In this document: one piece after another, positions 1-8,972 of the stretch | Layout: every line of letters starts with the position of its first letter | Position numbering within the stretch: position 1 is the first letter of the stretch | Made by a program: the position numbers and the translations under genes | Origin: Nematocida ironsii | Taxonomy: Eukaryota; Microsporidia | NCBI GenBank assembly: GCA_001642415.1 | Contig: LTDK01000090.1 | Coordinates: forward strand, 1-40,945 | Reading direction: 5' to 3' | DNA length: 40,945 bases | Notes under the pieces: generated by a model | What the model was told of the DNA's origin: nothing | Databases searched by the model: none | Seen by the model: only the letters and a program-made list of their open reading frames with translations

Positions 1-95
1 TATATTACCATCACGCTAACTGTTCCATTGCTTATAAAGATACAATGTCACCGATGAGGCGCGTATGGTCTCCGTGTGCCCACAGAGAACCAACA
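1..95 (-). repeat. 3' LTR, truncated by the window start
   Basis: Every base matches 4291-4385. The copy ends in ...CCAACA on the plus strand, so in element orientation it starts TGTTGG, fitting the TG...CA rule for LTR ends. The U5-side end lies beyond the window. Confidence 0.88.
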
Positions 96-106
96 TCCCC
101 GCCGCC
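96..106 (-). other. Polypurine tract next to the 3' LTR
   Basis: In element orientation the 11 bases just before the LTR read GGCGGCGGGGA and are followed directly by TGTTGG. A purine-rich tract abutting the 3' LTR is where plus-strand DNA synthesis is primed in LTR retrotransposons. Two C interruptions make it an imperfect tract. Its location also fixes the LTR edge between 95 and 96. Confidence 0.6.
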
Positions 107-277
107 ACTCTCATCCTTACCGGGATGATTGTTTCGAAGATACTTGGGTGCCCCCAAATATAAGCGGCTCCCATCGGTGTGGCTCTGAAGTGTAGGTGTT
201 CACACGCAGCTACATCACCCGTGAGTCTGGAGTTTCCAGACTCTTCTTCTATGCCCCCCTTCTCACAAATTCTATTC

Positions 278-3200
278 TCAATATCTTTCCTCATGGTGAT
301 CCTGCCATTCCTGCAATGGTATTCCTATCTCGTTCCGAGTTATAAACTCCTCTTCCCTTATCTTTAAAACCTTCAACTGATTTCTATTACGCACCAGAAT
401 CTTACCTTTCTCGGGCATTACCTCGTAGGAGTGAGGCCCCGCTTGTCCAACTATCTGACCTACGCGTTCAAAATGCTTATCATCCTTCTGACGTATGTCC
501 TTTCTTATTAAAACTTGTGTCCCCTCCGCGAGGCGCGGTTCGGTGGTCTTTCCGAACTCTCGCTTGTACCTCTCGATGGCCTGTGTCACCATCCCACGGT
601 TCTCGGGCTTCGAGGCTAGCTCCGGCGACGTCCCAATTGCTCGATGCACCTTCTGGTTGTACGCCCTAGTCACTCTCTTCAACTTCTGCCTGACTGTGCC
701 CTTAGTTCGATTGAGGCTATCTCGTAAGGTTCGGATCAATCGTTCGACACGGCCTGTGCCCTCATGAAAGTATGGTGGCCGGTAACCCACTTCCACCCCA
801 TGCTTGCGTAACCACAGTTTGACCTGCGCATTAGCAAATTCCTTCCCATTGTCACAAAGTAACTTCTGGAAAGGGAACGTTCCGTATACAGATTCAAGAC
901 ACGCTACAATATTCTTGGCTTCCTTGTTCTTTAGCTCAAAGGTAAACGCCATCCTAGAATAGTAGTCCACAGCAACAAAAATATACCTTCTCTGATATTC
1001 CATAAGATCAATACCTACCAGTTCTCCTGGATCCTGAGTATCTATATATTCATTATGCTTCATAAACTGGTTATCTCTTTCCAAACATACTCGGCATTTC
1101 CTCAATATCCTTACTAGTTCCCTCGCGGATACCAAGACACCTTTCTCTTTCAAGTCATCCCTAATCATCTTTCTATGGCCAAACTCTTCATGCCAAGACA
1201 AGATATCCTCTTCCCATGCTCCTCCAGCATCTTGCCAACCTTGGCGTCCCAGGGCATCCCGGCGCATCTCCTCGCTGCCCTCATTGCAGTGTCTAGGGAG
1301 GACATCAAGAGTCGCCGCCACTCTTGACGCATTACCATCCGAAGGATCCAACACCTTCTTTCCATTTACTTCACTTGGGTTACCCAAATCTCTTGAAGTT
1401 CCCTCATACATCCTGGATAATCCATCAGGAATTACCATATCCTCCCCCCTCCTATATTTCGGAGTAAACTGGAAACTTTCCAAAGCTTGCATCCACCTTG
1501 CAATCCTCTCATTGCCAAATTCTTGATCCTTCTTTGTAAAAAATGCCTCTATCGCCTTATGATCCGTAACCACGTCAAATTCGACTCCTAGTAAATATTG
1601 CTTACATCTTCCCATTGCCCATACAATTGCGTACAACTCTCTCTCTGTAATCGTATATCTCTGTTGTGTGGGAGTCAATCGCATTGAAAAGAAACCTATA
1701 GTACTATCTTCCTGCCTCAATACCGCTCCTACTCCGGTACTGGACGCATCAGTTTCTAATGTAAACTTCTTCCTTGGATCAGGCATCGTAGCAGCAATAA
1801 TCTTGCTCACAGCTACTTTCAAATTCTCAAAAGCTTCTTGATGCTTATCATTCCATACAAACTTTCTTCCTTTACTCGTGAACTCATTAAGGGGCGCCTT
1901 TAATTCCGATAGATTATAAATATGTCTCCCCATATAGTTTACCTTTCCCAAAAAACTTCTTACCTGTTTCGGCGTTTGTGGAACCGGTATCTTCATGACC
2001 TCTGTTATCCTATCATCCATGGGTTTAATCTTGTTCATCCACATTGTATGTCCTAAAAATCTGATTTCTTTATATGCCAACCTAACTTTCTCCCAGTTAA
2101 CTTCCATCCCATGTGCCTTTAATATTCCTAAGACTCTTCTTAGGATTTCCACATGCTCCTCATAGCTTTCGGTTGCTATCAAAATATCATCTATGTAGAC
2201 TTTCACGTTACCAGTTTCCAATTCCTCCTTCAGCATTTTATCCATTATCCTTTGAAATATCGCTGGAGAATTCTTATATCCCATAGGTAATACCTTCATC
2301 CTAAAGAACCTATTTCCAATCTTACACGTGGTCTTCTGTCTATCTATCTCCCTCAAAGGCACTCTGAAAAATCCGTTAGCTATGTCCAAAACTGAGAAAA
2401 TCCTTTTCCCATATAATCCATCAAAAATACTCTGAACATCGGGTAGTGGGTAGTTGTCTTGTTCCACTAACTCATTCAACCTTCTATAGTCCAGACAAAA
2501 TCTCCAAGTCCCATTCGGTTTTCTTGCTAGCCTAATCGGTATAAGCCATTTACTTGCTTGAGTTTCTTCCATGAATCCTTCTTTGATAAAATCTAACACT
2601 AGCTTCTTAGCTTTCTCTAAATTATGATTCGGCATGAATCTGTATTCACTTGCAAATTTCCCAGGCGGAGTATTAATCTCAGCAACTTCTACCTGTTGTG
2701 TCGGCTGTATCCTGGCTATAGCTGCCTCCAGACTCTTATAGTCTTCTTTAGTCATTAAGCTTTCCCTGGAGATCCCCTCTATTTGTTCTGGGTTCTCATT
2801 CTCTAGAATCTCCTCAATGTTCCTTACTACATTTTCCGACGGCTTCATCCTAGTGGCAGTGTAGAATACGCCAGCTCTGTCTTGGCTTTGGGGAAGCTGC
2901 ACCAAGAAAATTCTCAGTTCCTCTAAAGTGGGGTTTCCCAATATCATGGTTCCATGGAAGTCTTTCCCTATATATACTTTAGCCGGTATCTGATTGCTGT
3001 TGCCTACAACAATATCTGCCAAAACATAATTTTCACAAATTAAATCCTGTGGGCCAGCCGTGCTGATGACCTTCTGTGTTGGGCGAGGGGTAAGTACTAC
3101 TCCCTTTCCTCTTAGTAGATTGAAATCTTCCCATGACATTAAATTAATCTCTGCTCCTGTGTCACACAGCGCTGGAAGGTGCACCCCTTGTATCTGGGCT

Positions 3201-4186
3201 GTAGTATAGCTTGAGGCGCCCTCTGGATTTCCTGAATGTGGCCCGGTGGTGGAAACTACTTTGACACCATCCTTAGATTGGTCTGGGGCAGGATTATTCC
3301 AATTTCTTCTGCTGTTCTGTTCCTTACCCTTAAAGTCTTTCCTTCGGTCTGAGCTAATGTCCCTTCGACAATCTCTAGCTCTATGTCCTGCCAATCCACA
3401 TCTGTGACAACTAAAGGAGGACCCATGGCCTTGGTGGTTTGTACTAACATGCCTTCTCTCTTTTCGTTCTTTACGGTTGGCCATTTCACTACGGTTCCTT
3501 TCCCGTTGTTGGTCTAATCTAGCACATTCTTCCCATAGACAACGATTCGCCTCATCTCTGTTTTCCCCGCCCATTCGCCATATCTCTGAAAAGTTAGCCG
3601 GGTATATGGCCTTCCTAATTGCAAATTCTAGAGCTATATCTGCGATAGGCCTTATGGCAGGCGCCATCGTCTGTCCTATCATCATGGCACACCAATCCAA
3701 ATAACTTCCCTTTTCTGTCATTCGTAAAAACTCCTTAAAGCACGGTAGATCCGCTACTGGGGAAGGTCTGGCTTGTTCTGCTATTTGAAGAATCCGCTCC
3801 CATATTTGATTCCATAATTCCTCTGTCCACTCTTCCGGAGATGAAGGACTCACAGTAGCTATAAGGCTCCTTAGTTCTCTGACCATAGTGGCCTCTATTG
3901 AGCCGGAACGGCGTGTCAGTTCATTCCGTAAGATAGCAATCTTATATCTCGGATTGATGTTCTTCCAAGACTGGCAAAATAAGTAGGTTGTTACTTGCAT
4001 CTGACTTTCTAATTCTTCTCTACCATTTCTAAAGTCAAGTTCTGTGAATCCTTGGAGAATCTTACCAGCATTGCTGCCACCGCCATTCTCTTCTTGGTGT
4101 TCTATCTGTGAGTAGGAAGCAGTATTTGTGTCTGCTTCTAGCTGGTTTTTCCCTCTTCCTCGTAAGTGTGAACTCTTATTTGTCAT
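278..4186 (-). CDS. Gag-Pol polyprotein of a Ty3/gypsy-type retrotransposon
   Basis: A 1302-residue single frame encodes the whole replication machinery with no frameshift or stop between Gag and Pol. The N-terminal ~250 residues are Gag-like. A CCHC zinc knuckle follows (C260, C263, H268, C273), then an aspartic protease with DTGA at 342-345. The reverse transcriptase spans about 515-715 with YIDD at 664-667. RNase H follows, with D813, E850 and D875. The integrase has an HHCC finger (H999, H1004, C1031, C1034) and a DDE triad at D1060, D1112 and E1148. All catalytic residues are present, so the protein looks functional. The start ATG lies about 95 bp inside the right LTR. An overlapping 92-codon frame (16-294) runs into the LTR and is probably not a gene. 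Confidence 0.95.
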   Translation of the reverse strand: MTNKSSHLRGRGKNQLEADTNTASYSQIEHQEENGGGSNAGKILQGFTELDFRNGREELESQMQVTTYLFCQSWKNINPRYKIAILRNELTRRSGSIEATMVRELRSLIATVSPSSPEEWTEELWNQIWERILQIAEQARPSPVADLPCFKEFLRMTEKGSYLDWCAMMIGQTMAPAIRPIADIALEFAIRKAIYPANFSEIWRMGGENRDEANRCLWEECARLDQQRERNRSEMANRKERKERRHVSTNHQGHGSSFSCHRCGLAGHRARDCRRDISSDRRKDFKGKEQNSRRNWNNPAPDQSKDGVKVVSTTGPHSGNPEGASSYTTAQIQGVHLPALCDTGAEINLMSWEDFNLLRGKGVVLTPRPTQKVISTAGPQDLICENYVLADIVVGNSNQIPAKVYIGKDFHGTMILGNPTLEELRIFLVQLPQSQDRAGVFYTATRMKPSENVVRNIEEILENENPEQIEGISRESLMTKEDYKSLEAAIARIQPTQQVEVAEINTPPGKFASEYRFMPNHNLEKAKKLVLDFIKEGFMEETQASKWLIPIRLARKPNGTWRFCLDYRRLNELVEQDNYPLPDVQSIFDGLYGKRIFSVLDIANGFFRVPLREIDRQKTTCKIGNRFFRMKVLPMGYKNSPAIFQRIMDKMLKEELETGNVKVYIDDILIATESYEEHVEILRRVLGILKAHGMEVNWEKVRLAYKEIRFLGHTMWMNKIKPMDDRITEVMKIPVPQTPKQVRSFLGKVNYMGRHIYNLSELKAPLNEFTSKGRKFVWNDKHQEAFENLKVAVSKIIAATMPDPRKKFTLETDASSTGVGAVLRQEDSTIGFFSMRLTPTQQRYTITERELYAIVWAMGRCKQYLLGVEFDVVTDHKAIEAFFTKKDQEFGNERIARWMQALESFQFTPKYRRGEDMVIPDGLSRMYEGTSRDLGNPSEVNGKKVLDPSDGNASRVAATLDVLPRHCNEGSEEMRRDALGRQGWQDAGGAWEEDILSWHEEFGHRKMIRDDLKEKGVLVSARELVRILRKCRVCLERDNQFMKHNEYIDTQDPGELVGIDLMEYQRRYIFVAVDYYSRMAFTFELKNKEAKNIVACLESVYGTFPFQKLLCDNGKEFANAQVKLWLRKHGVEVGYRPPYFHEGTGRVERLIRTLRDSLNRTKGTVRQKLKRVTRAYNQKVHRAIGTSPELASKPENRGMVTQAIERYKREFGKTTEPRLAEGTQVLIRKDIRQKDDKHFERVGQIVGQAGPHSYEVMPEKGKILVRNRNQLKVLKIREEEFITRNEIGIPLQEWQDHHEERY

Positions 4187-4280
4187 AACTAAAACTCTCT
4201 TTATTAAAAACCGGAAACTCTTATATAGTTTCTGTCTCCATCATTTATGATCGTTACTCACGTATTCGTATCACAAATGA

Positions 4281-4385
4281 TGTATACTCATATATTACCA
4301 TCACGCTAACTGTTCCATTGCTTATAAAGATACAATGTCACCGATGAGGCGCGTATGGTCTCCGTGTGCCCACAGAGAACCAACA
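4281..4385 (-). repeat. 5' LTR (about 105 bp, inner edge uncertain)
   Basis: Bases 4291-4385 are identical to 1-95. Extending to a TG at 4281 gives an LTR of about 105 bp with TG...CA ends, very short for this class. In element orientation a TATA-like TTTATAAG lies at about 4322-4329 and may be its promoter. A TGG-starting candidate primer site, complementary to a tRNA CCA end, lies at 4231-4240; if it is the real one, the LTR would be about 145 bp. The left copy is cut, so the edge cannot be settled here. Confidence 0.75.
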
Positions 4386-4597
4386 CAAATTAACAAGCCA
4401 TTATATCTACTTACAGATGACACAAATAAAAGCAATCTACATTAAAATCTTAGATTTATTAGCATTTGTATGTTGGTATCTACTTAAATACATTGCTTGC
4501 GCTTTTAAGCAAATAATATGGCTATTGCTAAAATACTTATAATAGCTATTCTCTAAAAATGCTTAATAATAGAGTAAGATTTTTGCAATGAACACTT

Positions 4598-4906
4598 CTA
4601 GCTAATGACGGTTTTAACAATTTCCTCCATTATATCTTCGCACAACTTGTCTTTAGACCGAATGTCATCAATGGTTTCTTTTACTTCTTGAATAATAGAT
4701 TCTTCTATTCTGGCAAGATCTTCATTTGTGCTTTTGAAGTACTTTTTCACATCCTCTACTTTCTTTTTAAGAAGCTCTTCTTCATACTCTTTGGCTCTTT
4801 CTATTGTTTTCTGTTCTAACTGGTCTTTTTCTTTACGAGCTTCCTGTATTAAGTCCTGTGCTTTCTTTACCTCTTCTGCCAGCCTCTTAATGCTTTCTGT
4901 GTTCAT
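4598..4906 (-). CDS. VMA10: V-type H+-ATPase subunit G
   Basis: This 102-residue protein is almost entirely charged coiled coil. In the family, subunit G pairs with subunit E to form the peripheral stalks of the vacuolar proton pump. The N-terminal pattern (SIKRLAEEVKKAQDLIQEAR followed by an EKDQLEQKT-type stretch) matches the conserved subunit G start, where an amphipathic helix carries regularly spaced A, Q and R residues. The length agrees with the usual ~115 residues. I chose the ATG at 4904-4906; an in-frame ATG 30 codons upstream would add a hydrophobic leader that the family lacks. The next gene upstream is divergent at 5349. Any coiled-coil protein is an alternative, but the N-terminal match makes subunit G the best call. 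Confidence 0.72.
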   Translation of the reverse strand: MNTESIKRLAEEVKKAQDLIQEARKEKDQLEQKTIERAKEYEEELLKKKVEDVKKYFKSTNEDLARIEESIIQEVKETIDDIRSKDKLCEDIMEEIVKTVIS

Positions 4907-5348
4907 GAAAAAATTAATTGTGTCCCCAGAAATATACACAGCCTGCAACAGAAAATGTGGCTGGATTATGAAACAATCCCAAATAATATAAATCATGGTT
5001 GACCAAAGCCTAGAGGTATATCTGTGTTATATTATTATAGGATCTATACAAAACTTTGAGTTTACTGTTTTTATAATATTTTATAAGGTATGGTGTACTT
5101 GTAAAACACACCCGAAAAAGCATAAAATATACCTCGAACTTAAATAAACAACTTAAATTTTTAGCAAACAGCCTAATTTCTCTTATACTGCTGGAGTATA
5201 GATGTAAAAATATTTAATATTTGTTTGTTTGTACATGCTATGAGAAGAATAGTATGCAAGAGAAACATACAGCACAAAAATCGAGGATCTATTCAAACAG
5301 TTTATTTGTGTTTTTGAATTATATCTAAAATATTTTCTGTAAGAAGCC
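4907..5348. other. Intergenic spacer between divergent genes
   Basis: This 442-bp AT-rich spacer separates the starts of the V-ATPase G and ankyrin genes, so it should hold both promoters. I see no RNA gene. A CACCCGAAAAAG stretch near 5109-5120 weakly resembles the TTTCGGGTTAT motif (reverse orientation) found in other spacers. Confidence 0.4.
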
Positions 5349-6005
5349 ATGGCAAATAATCTCTCATTAAGTCAGAAGGGAAAGGAGAAAGAAGTAGAGA
5401 AAAAGGATAATCCGGCAAAGCCAGAAGAAAAAGACTTTTTAAAAATATTCGACCTTGTGTGCATTGGGGATTTAAAGAATTTAAGAAATGCATTATGTGT
5501 ATATGAAATAAGCCAAGGCAAAGTATTTGATCTTAAAATAGTAAACAAGTTTGGAGTGTACCTAATACACTCTGCAGCCTACTATGGCCAGAGAGAGGTA
5601 GTGCAGTTTCTTCTATCGGCAGTAAGCGAAGCGGAGGAGAAAGATATGGCTCTTTTTGAAGCAGTTACTTCTGACAACATTTCATTTGAAAGTAATGATG
5701 CAGATAATATTTCTACAGCCACCTCTTCAATTCTTCCTGTAATATTTGGGCATGCGAAGCCCAGTACGTGTTTTATAAATTGCCGGTCTTTAGATCATAG
5801 CGCAACTCCTCTTCACTATGCAGCCCTTGGAGGAAATAAAAACAATATCATTCTGTATTTGCTTGCGTGTGGAGCAGACCCCAGGCTGAGGGACAGCAGG
5901 GGAATGACTGCGCAGGAGCTAGCCAAAGAGCACGGCCACAAAAAAACCGAAAGAATAATTAGTAAGTATGTTAGAACAATAAACCAAAAAATGAATCTAT
6001 TATAG
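5349..6005 (+). CDS. Ankyrin-repeat protein
   Basis: This 218-residue protein begins with a charged Lys/Glu-rich segment (residues 8-30). Ankyrin-type helices follow: a weak repeat around 65-92 (HSAAYYGQREVVQFLL) and a clear one at about 152-180 (TPLHYAALGG...ILYLLACGADPRLRD). It ends in a partial repeat (GMTAQELAKEHGHKKTERII). The segment between (95-150) is acidic and Ser-rich and may be a loop. Ankyrin repeats bind other proteins, and no catalytic domain is visible, so the partner is unknown. There is no signal peptide or membrane segment. The ATG at 5349 is the first in frame. The gene converges with the RRM gene downstream. Confidence 0.85.
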   Translation: MANNLSLSQKGKEKEVEKKDNPAKPEEKDFLKIFDLVCIGDLKNLRNALCVYEISQGKVFDLKIVNKFGVYLIHSAAYYGQREVVQFLLSAVSEAEEKDMALFEAVTSDNISFESNDADNISTATSSILPVIFGHAKPSTCFINCRSLDHSATPLHYAALGGNKNNIILYLLACGADPRLRDSRGMTAQELAKEHGHKKTERIISKYVRTINQKMNLL

Positions 6006-6490
6006 CTGGTCCAAATATAAATCTTAGCAGTAATTGCATTTTTGTAGAATCTACTATTACAGCTGCTAAACACCCATGAATGCATATATATATGTTAGAA
6101 GTATAGTTAAAACCACTAAACGTTCAAGTTATTTTCAGACGTATTATAATACTTGGACTTTTTACAAAAAGCTCTATAAATAGTTTATTTTATTATTAAT
6201 TTAGTTATTTACACAAATAACAGACTGTTTTTCGTTTAAATAAATGTCTTATAACCCGAAATCCAAAACACACAGAGCCTATGCGCAGTTTATATTGAGT
6301 ATATGTAGAATTTACTATAAGATAATATAAAATATAGTATATAGTTGCTTAAACATATTTATTAGATATGAGTAGATCGAATAGAAATGTTAGTATAAGA
6401 ACAGTAATAATTTATTCTAAGTGTATTTGGCTATGGTATAGAAGTTAAAGTATCTAAGCATGTGTTTCTTAATAGTTGCTAGGGGTACTT
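6006..6490. other. Intergenic spacer between convergent genes, one TTTCGGGTTAT copy
   Basis: This 485-bp AT-rich spacer lies between the 3' ends of the ankyrin and RRM genes. It carries a minus-strand copy of the 11-mer at 6251-6261. No RNA gene or convincing ORF was seen. Confidence 0.4.
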
Positions 6491-7636
6491 TTATATCATA
6501 AATTCTTTCTTTTGCACCTCCATGATTAAGTCAAGAGCAGATGCAGTTTCGCATGGGTCTTCTCCATATCCACACAGCATATGGCAAATTCCTGCATCAT
6601 TGGTCATGTGTTGATATGCTGTGTAGGCATCTTGCGCGCTTAAATATGAGGCAGCAACCAGTCCATTCTCTTTCTTTTCTATTTTATCTATCTCACCATA
6701 TCGAGAAAGTTCCTGCTCTAGCTTTGACTCATTTACAGATCGTCTATCCACTTTAAGAAGAATAGTTCTAGTCACACCTCGATATGCTAAAATTGGCGCA
6801 ATGTGTGGTAGTGGCTGTACCTTCCCCGGCCCCAGCTTAATCTGCATTCCTCGTATGCATACGGAAAATACATGCGAGTACTCGATAAAAGCAGCAGCAG
6901 AAACATAACTAAAAAATCCAACAAATGCGCACTTTTTCTCTCGAATCAGCTTAATCATAAAAACTCTTCCTCCCTGCACCACAGACAGTATTTCAGATGG
7001 AGTTGTGTCTGCCGGTATATTCCCGAAATATACAGTTCTGTTGTTATGCTGCGCTATGTCATCTGCCTCACCAGATCCACACTTGTCCTTAGCAAAACAC
7101 GACTTAACATTCTTGAACAAGCTATCATCTCGCACACTCACCACAAACTCAATTGCAGACGAGAAAGAATAAAACTCAACGTAAGCCACCTTTCTGTCTC
7201 TCATGTGTTTTAGTGACTCAACTACCCCATACTTTTCTGCCTCCTCGCGTATAAAGTCCCCCGTCATGAAGTCATCTAGATTTGACAGCATAACATTTCT
7301 GGTTCCTCCTGCCGCGTGCGCCAAATGCAATCTCTTTCTTTCCTCATCTGAAAGATTTGTTTCAACTGGGCACACCCGAATTTTGCAGCCTTCTAAAGTT
7401 ACTTCACTCCCCAACTTCTTCCACTGATGATATAGTTCATAATATGAGAAGAATGTAATATAGACCAGCGTATTTTCTTGCTGGATAGACAGCACGTCTG
7501 TTCCTTTTATTAGCGAAAGAACAGTAGTCAGATTCATTTTCTCTGGCACGTCACTGAATAACAGAACTGTATACCGCTGCATCTCCTCTGGTGATTTATT
7601 TGCTTCATCTGGCTTGCTTTCTTTTATTCCAGACAT
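6491..7636 (-). CDS. Four-RRM RNA-binding protein, MRN1/S. pombe Nrd1-like
   Basis: This 381-residue protein is built of RRM-type RNA-binding folds at roughly 20-92, 111-182, 199-270 and 289-350. The third is the best: RNP2 is TVYFGNIP (201-208) and RNP1 is KKCAFVGFFSY (234-244), followed by an alanine-rich helix. The spacing "GNIP...SEIL.VV.GG" and the link to a fourth RRM beginning "RTILLKVDRRSVNESKLEQELSRYGEI" (residues 290-316) resemble yeast Mrn1 and fission yeast Nrd1/Msa2, cytoplasmic mRNA-binding regulators. RRM1 and RRM2 are degenerate at the RNP motifs. The start codon is only 32 bp from the divergent HRD1 start, so the two probably share a promoter. Orthology to Mrn1 is inference; the RRM content is directly visible. 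Confidence 0.8.
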   Translation of the reverse strand: MSGIKESKPDEANKSPEEMQRYTVLLFSDVPEKMNLTTVLSLIKGTDVLSIQQENTLVYITFFSYYELYHQWKKLGSEVTLEGCKIRVCPVETNLSDEERKRLHLAHAAGGTRNVMLSNLDDFMTGDFIREEAEKYGVVESLKHMRDRKVAYVEFYSFSSAIEFVVSVRDDSLFKNVKSCFAKDKCGSGEADDIAQHNNRTVYFGNIPADTTPSEILSVVQGGRVFMIKLIREKKCAFVGFFSYVSAAAFIEYSHVFSVCIRGMQIKLGPGKVQPLPHIAPILAYRGVTRTILLKVDRRSVNESKLEQELSRYGEIDKIEKKENGLVAASYLSAQDAYTAYQHMTNDAGICHMLCGYGEDPCETASALDLIMEVQKKEFMI

Positions 7637-7668
7637 GGTCTTAATGGTTTTTTATATTTTTTAATTAC
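7637..7668. promoter_or_regulatory. 32-bp bidirectional promoter spacer
   Basis: Only 32 T-rich bases separate the ATG codons of the RRM gene (-) and the HRD1-like gene (+). Both core promoters must overlap each other or reach into the opposite gene. No discrete element can be assigned. Confidence 0.5.
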
Positions 7669-8823
7669 ATGAATATGTATAGGCATGAGGCATATCTGGC
7701 CGTATACATTACAGCACTTGCTGGTATCTGTGCGGCAGATTTTATAAATGGAAAGAATCTTTATGGATCCTTAGTTGGGATGGTTGAAAGTAGGGTATAC
7801 CACTTTTTACTATCTTTATTTTTTATTGGGTCACTATATGTCTTTGGCAGAGCACTTGTTTCATTTTCACTCGGGAGCCTCAGTGCACTGGAAAAGGAAG
7901 GTGTAAATGAGAATGGAATACGATATCTTGGAAACACATGCCTAGTAATAACTTTATTTGCTGATAATATAACCATTAAAACCGTCGTTCTGTTTGCGTT
8001 TGTTTTTGGGCTGAAGTCTCTTCATTGGCTGGTTGGCTTCCGGATAGAAGCACTGGAGAAGAGCGGAACAACCTATGATAGAATAGAGAGAATTGTTGGT
8101 CTGGTGGGCTTATTGTTTTTAGTGGATGGAATTTTGGCCTATCGGTTTGTGAGTCTTATGTTTAGCTTGCCGGGGGTCTCCATTCTCTTTGCATTTGAGT
8201 TCTTTACGCTATTTGCGTATTCAATTAGGTCTCTATACTCTCTATCTATTCTCCATTACATCTCCAGCTCAATAATTGAGGACAGAGTATTCCTTCTATT
8301 CTATGGCGACTTTGGCTTCTGCCTGGTCAAGATATTAGCTAATATAATATGCCTTGTTATAACAACAATGTACTTCCGAATGCCAATAAATCTACTGAGA
8401 GAGGTAGTGATTGCCATAAAACACTTAGTCTCAAAAACTCGATCTATGATGGCATATAAAACGCTCATCACACTCTTAGAGCAGTGTCCTGATGTAAAGG
8501 GGGATGAGCTGGGGGCAGATAAAATATGTCTTATATGCCATGAGGAAATGAATATTGGAAAGAAATTAGACTGTGGCCACGTTCTTCACATGGGATGTTT
8601 GAAGGAGTGGCTGCACCGGCAGCAGGCATGCCCAGTGTGTCGGAAAGAAGTCCTCGTAAAGCCCGAGGCAGAACCAGCTAGCAGTGGATCTACAGAGGAA
8701 AGCGGACAAAATACACCAGCAGAACCAAACAGTAATGTTTCTTCTATTGTAAGAGTTCTACTCAATGGACACTCTGACGAGTATGAAGGAGTTCCTGTTA
8801 CTTTGAATAACCAGCAGCCGTAG
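7669..8823 (+). CDS. HRD1: HRD1/SYVN1-type ER membrane RING-H2 ubiquitin ligase
   Basis: This 384-residue protein has about six hydrophobic segments in residues 10-240 and a cytosolic RING-H2 finger at 287-324 (C287, C290, C302, H304, H307, C310, C321, C324; CLICHEEM...LDCGHVLHMGCLKEWL). Hydrophobic multi-pass N-terminus plus this RING is the Hrd1 architecture. In yeast and animals Hrd1 forms the retrotranslocation channel and ubiquitinates misfolded ER proteins (ERAD). The protein is much shorter than yeast Hrd1 (~550 residues) or human SYVN1 (~617). The loss is mostly in the C-terminal tail, here only ~60 Ser/Pro/Glu-rich residues. The start ATG directly follows the short divergent spacer. 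gp78/AMFR is a related alternative, but no CUE domain is visible. Confidence 0.88.
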   Translation: MNMYRHEAYLAVYITALAGICAADFINGKNLYGSLVGMVESRVYHFLLSLFFIGSLYVFGRALVSFSLGSLSALEKEGVNENGIRYLGNTCLVITLFADNITIKTVVLFAFVFGLKSLHWLVGFRIEALEKSGTTYDRIERIVGLVGLLFLVDGILAYRFVSLMFSLPGVSILFAFEFFTLFAYSIRSLYSLSILHYISSSIIEDRVFLLFYGDFGFCLVKILANIICLVITTMYFRMPINLLREVVIAIKHLVSKTRSMMAYKTLITLLEQCPDVKGDELGADKICLICHEEMNIGKKLDCGHVLHMGCLKEWLHRQQACPVCRKEVLVKPEAEPASSGSTEESGQNTPAEPNSNVSSIVRVLLNGHSDEYEGVPVTLNNQQP

Positions 8824-8972
8824 GTTATTTACACTACATTCTGTGATATGTTCTCTGTAGATAAATCATTAAAAAAAGTCTTTGGTGATAAGTGCACTAT
8901 TTATTGCAATAAACTACATATCTACATTATTCTCTTAGAGTGCCGCCGGGCATGCCCCGAAGCTTTAGTTTG

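Larger units (their letters stand above)
1..4385 (-). mobile_element. Ty3/gypsy-type LTR retrotransposon, left end cut by window edge
   Basis: A complete-looking internal region lies between two copies of the same terminal sequence; the left copy runs out of the window. Read on the minus strand the order is 5' LTR (right), a single Gag-Pol frame, a purine-rich stretch, then the 3' LTR (left). The domain order protease, reverse transcriptase, RNase H, integrase is that of Ty3/gypsy elements; Ty1/copia elements place integrase before reverse transcriptase. The 95 bp of LTR visible at 1-95 are identical to 4291-4385, which suggests a recent insertion. The target-site duplication cannot be tested because the left flank is missing; the right flank begins CAAAT. 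Confidence 0.92.

Noticed and set aside
16..294. 92-codon minus-strand frame at the end of the retrotransposon
   Set aside because: It overlaps the Gag-Pol end in another frame and runs through the polypurine tract into the LTR. It has no Env-like signal or membrane segment.
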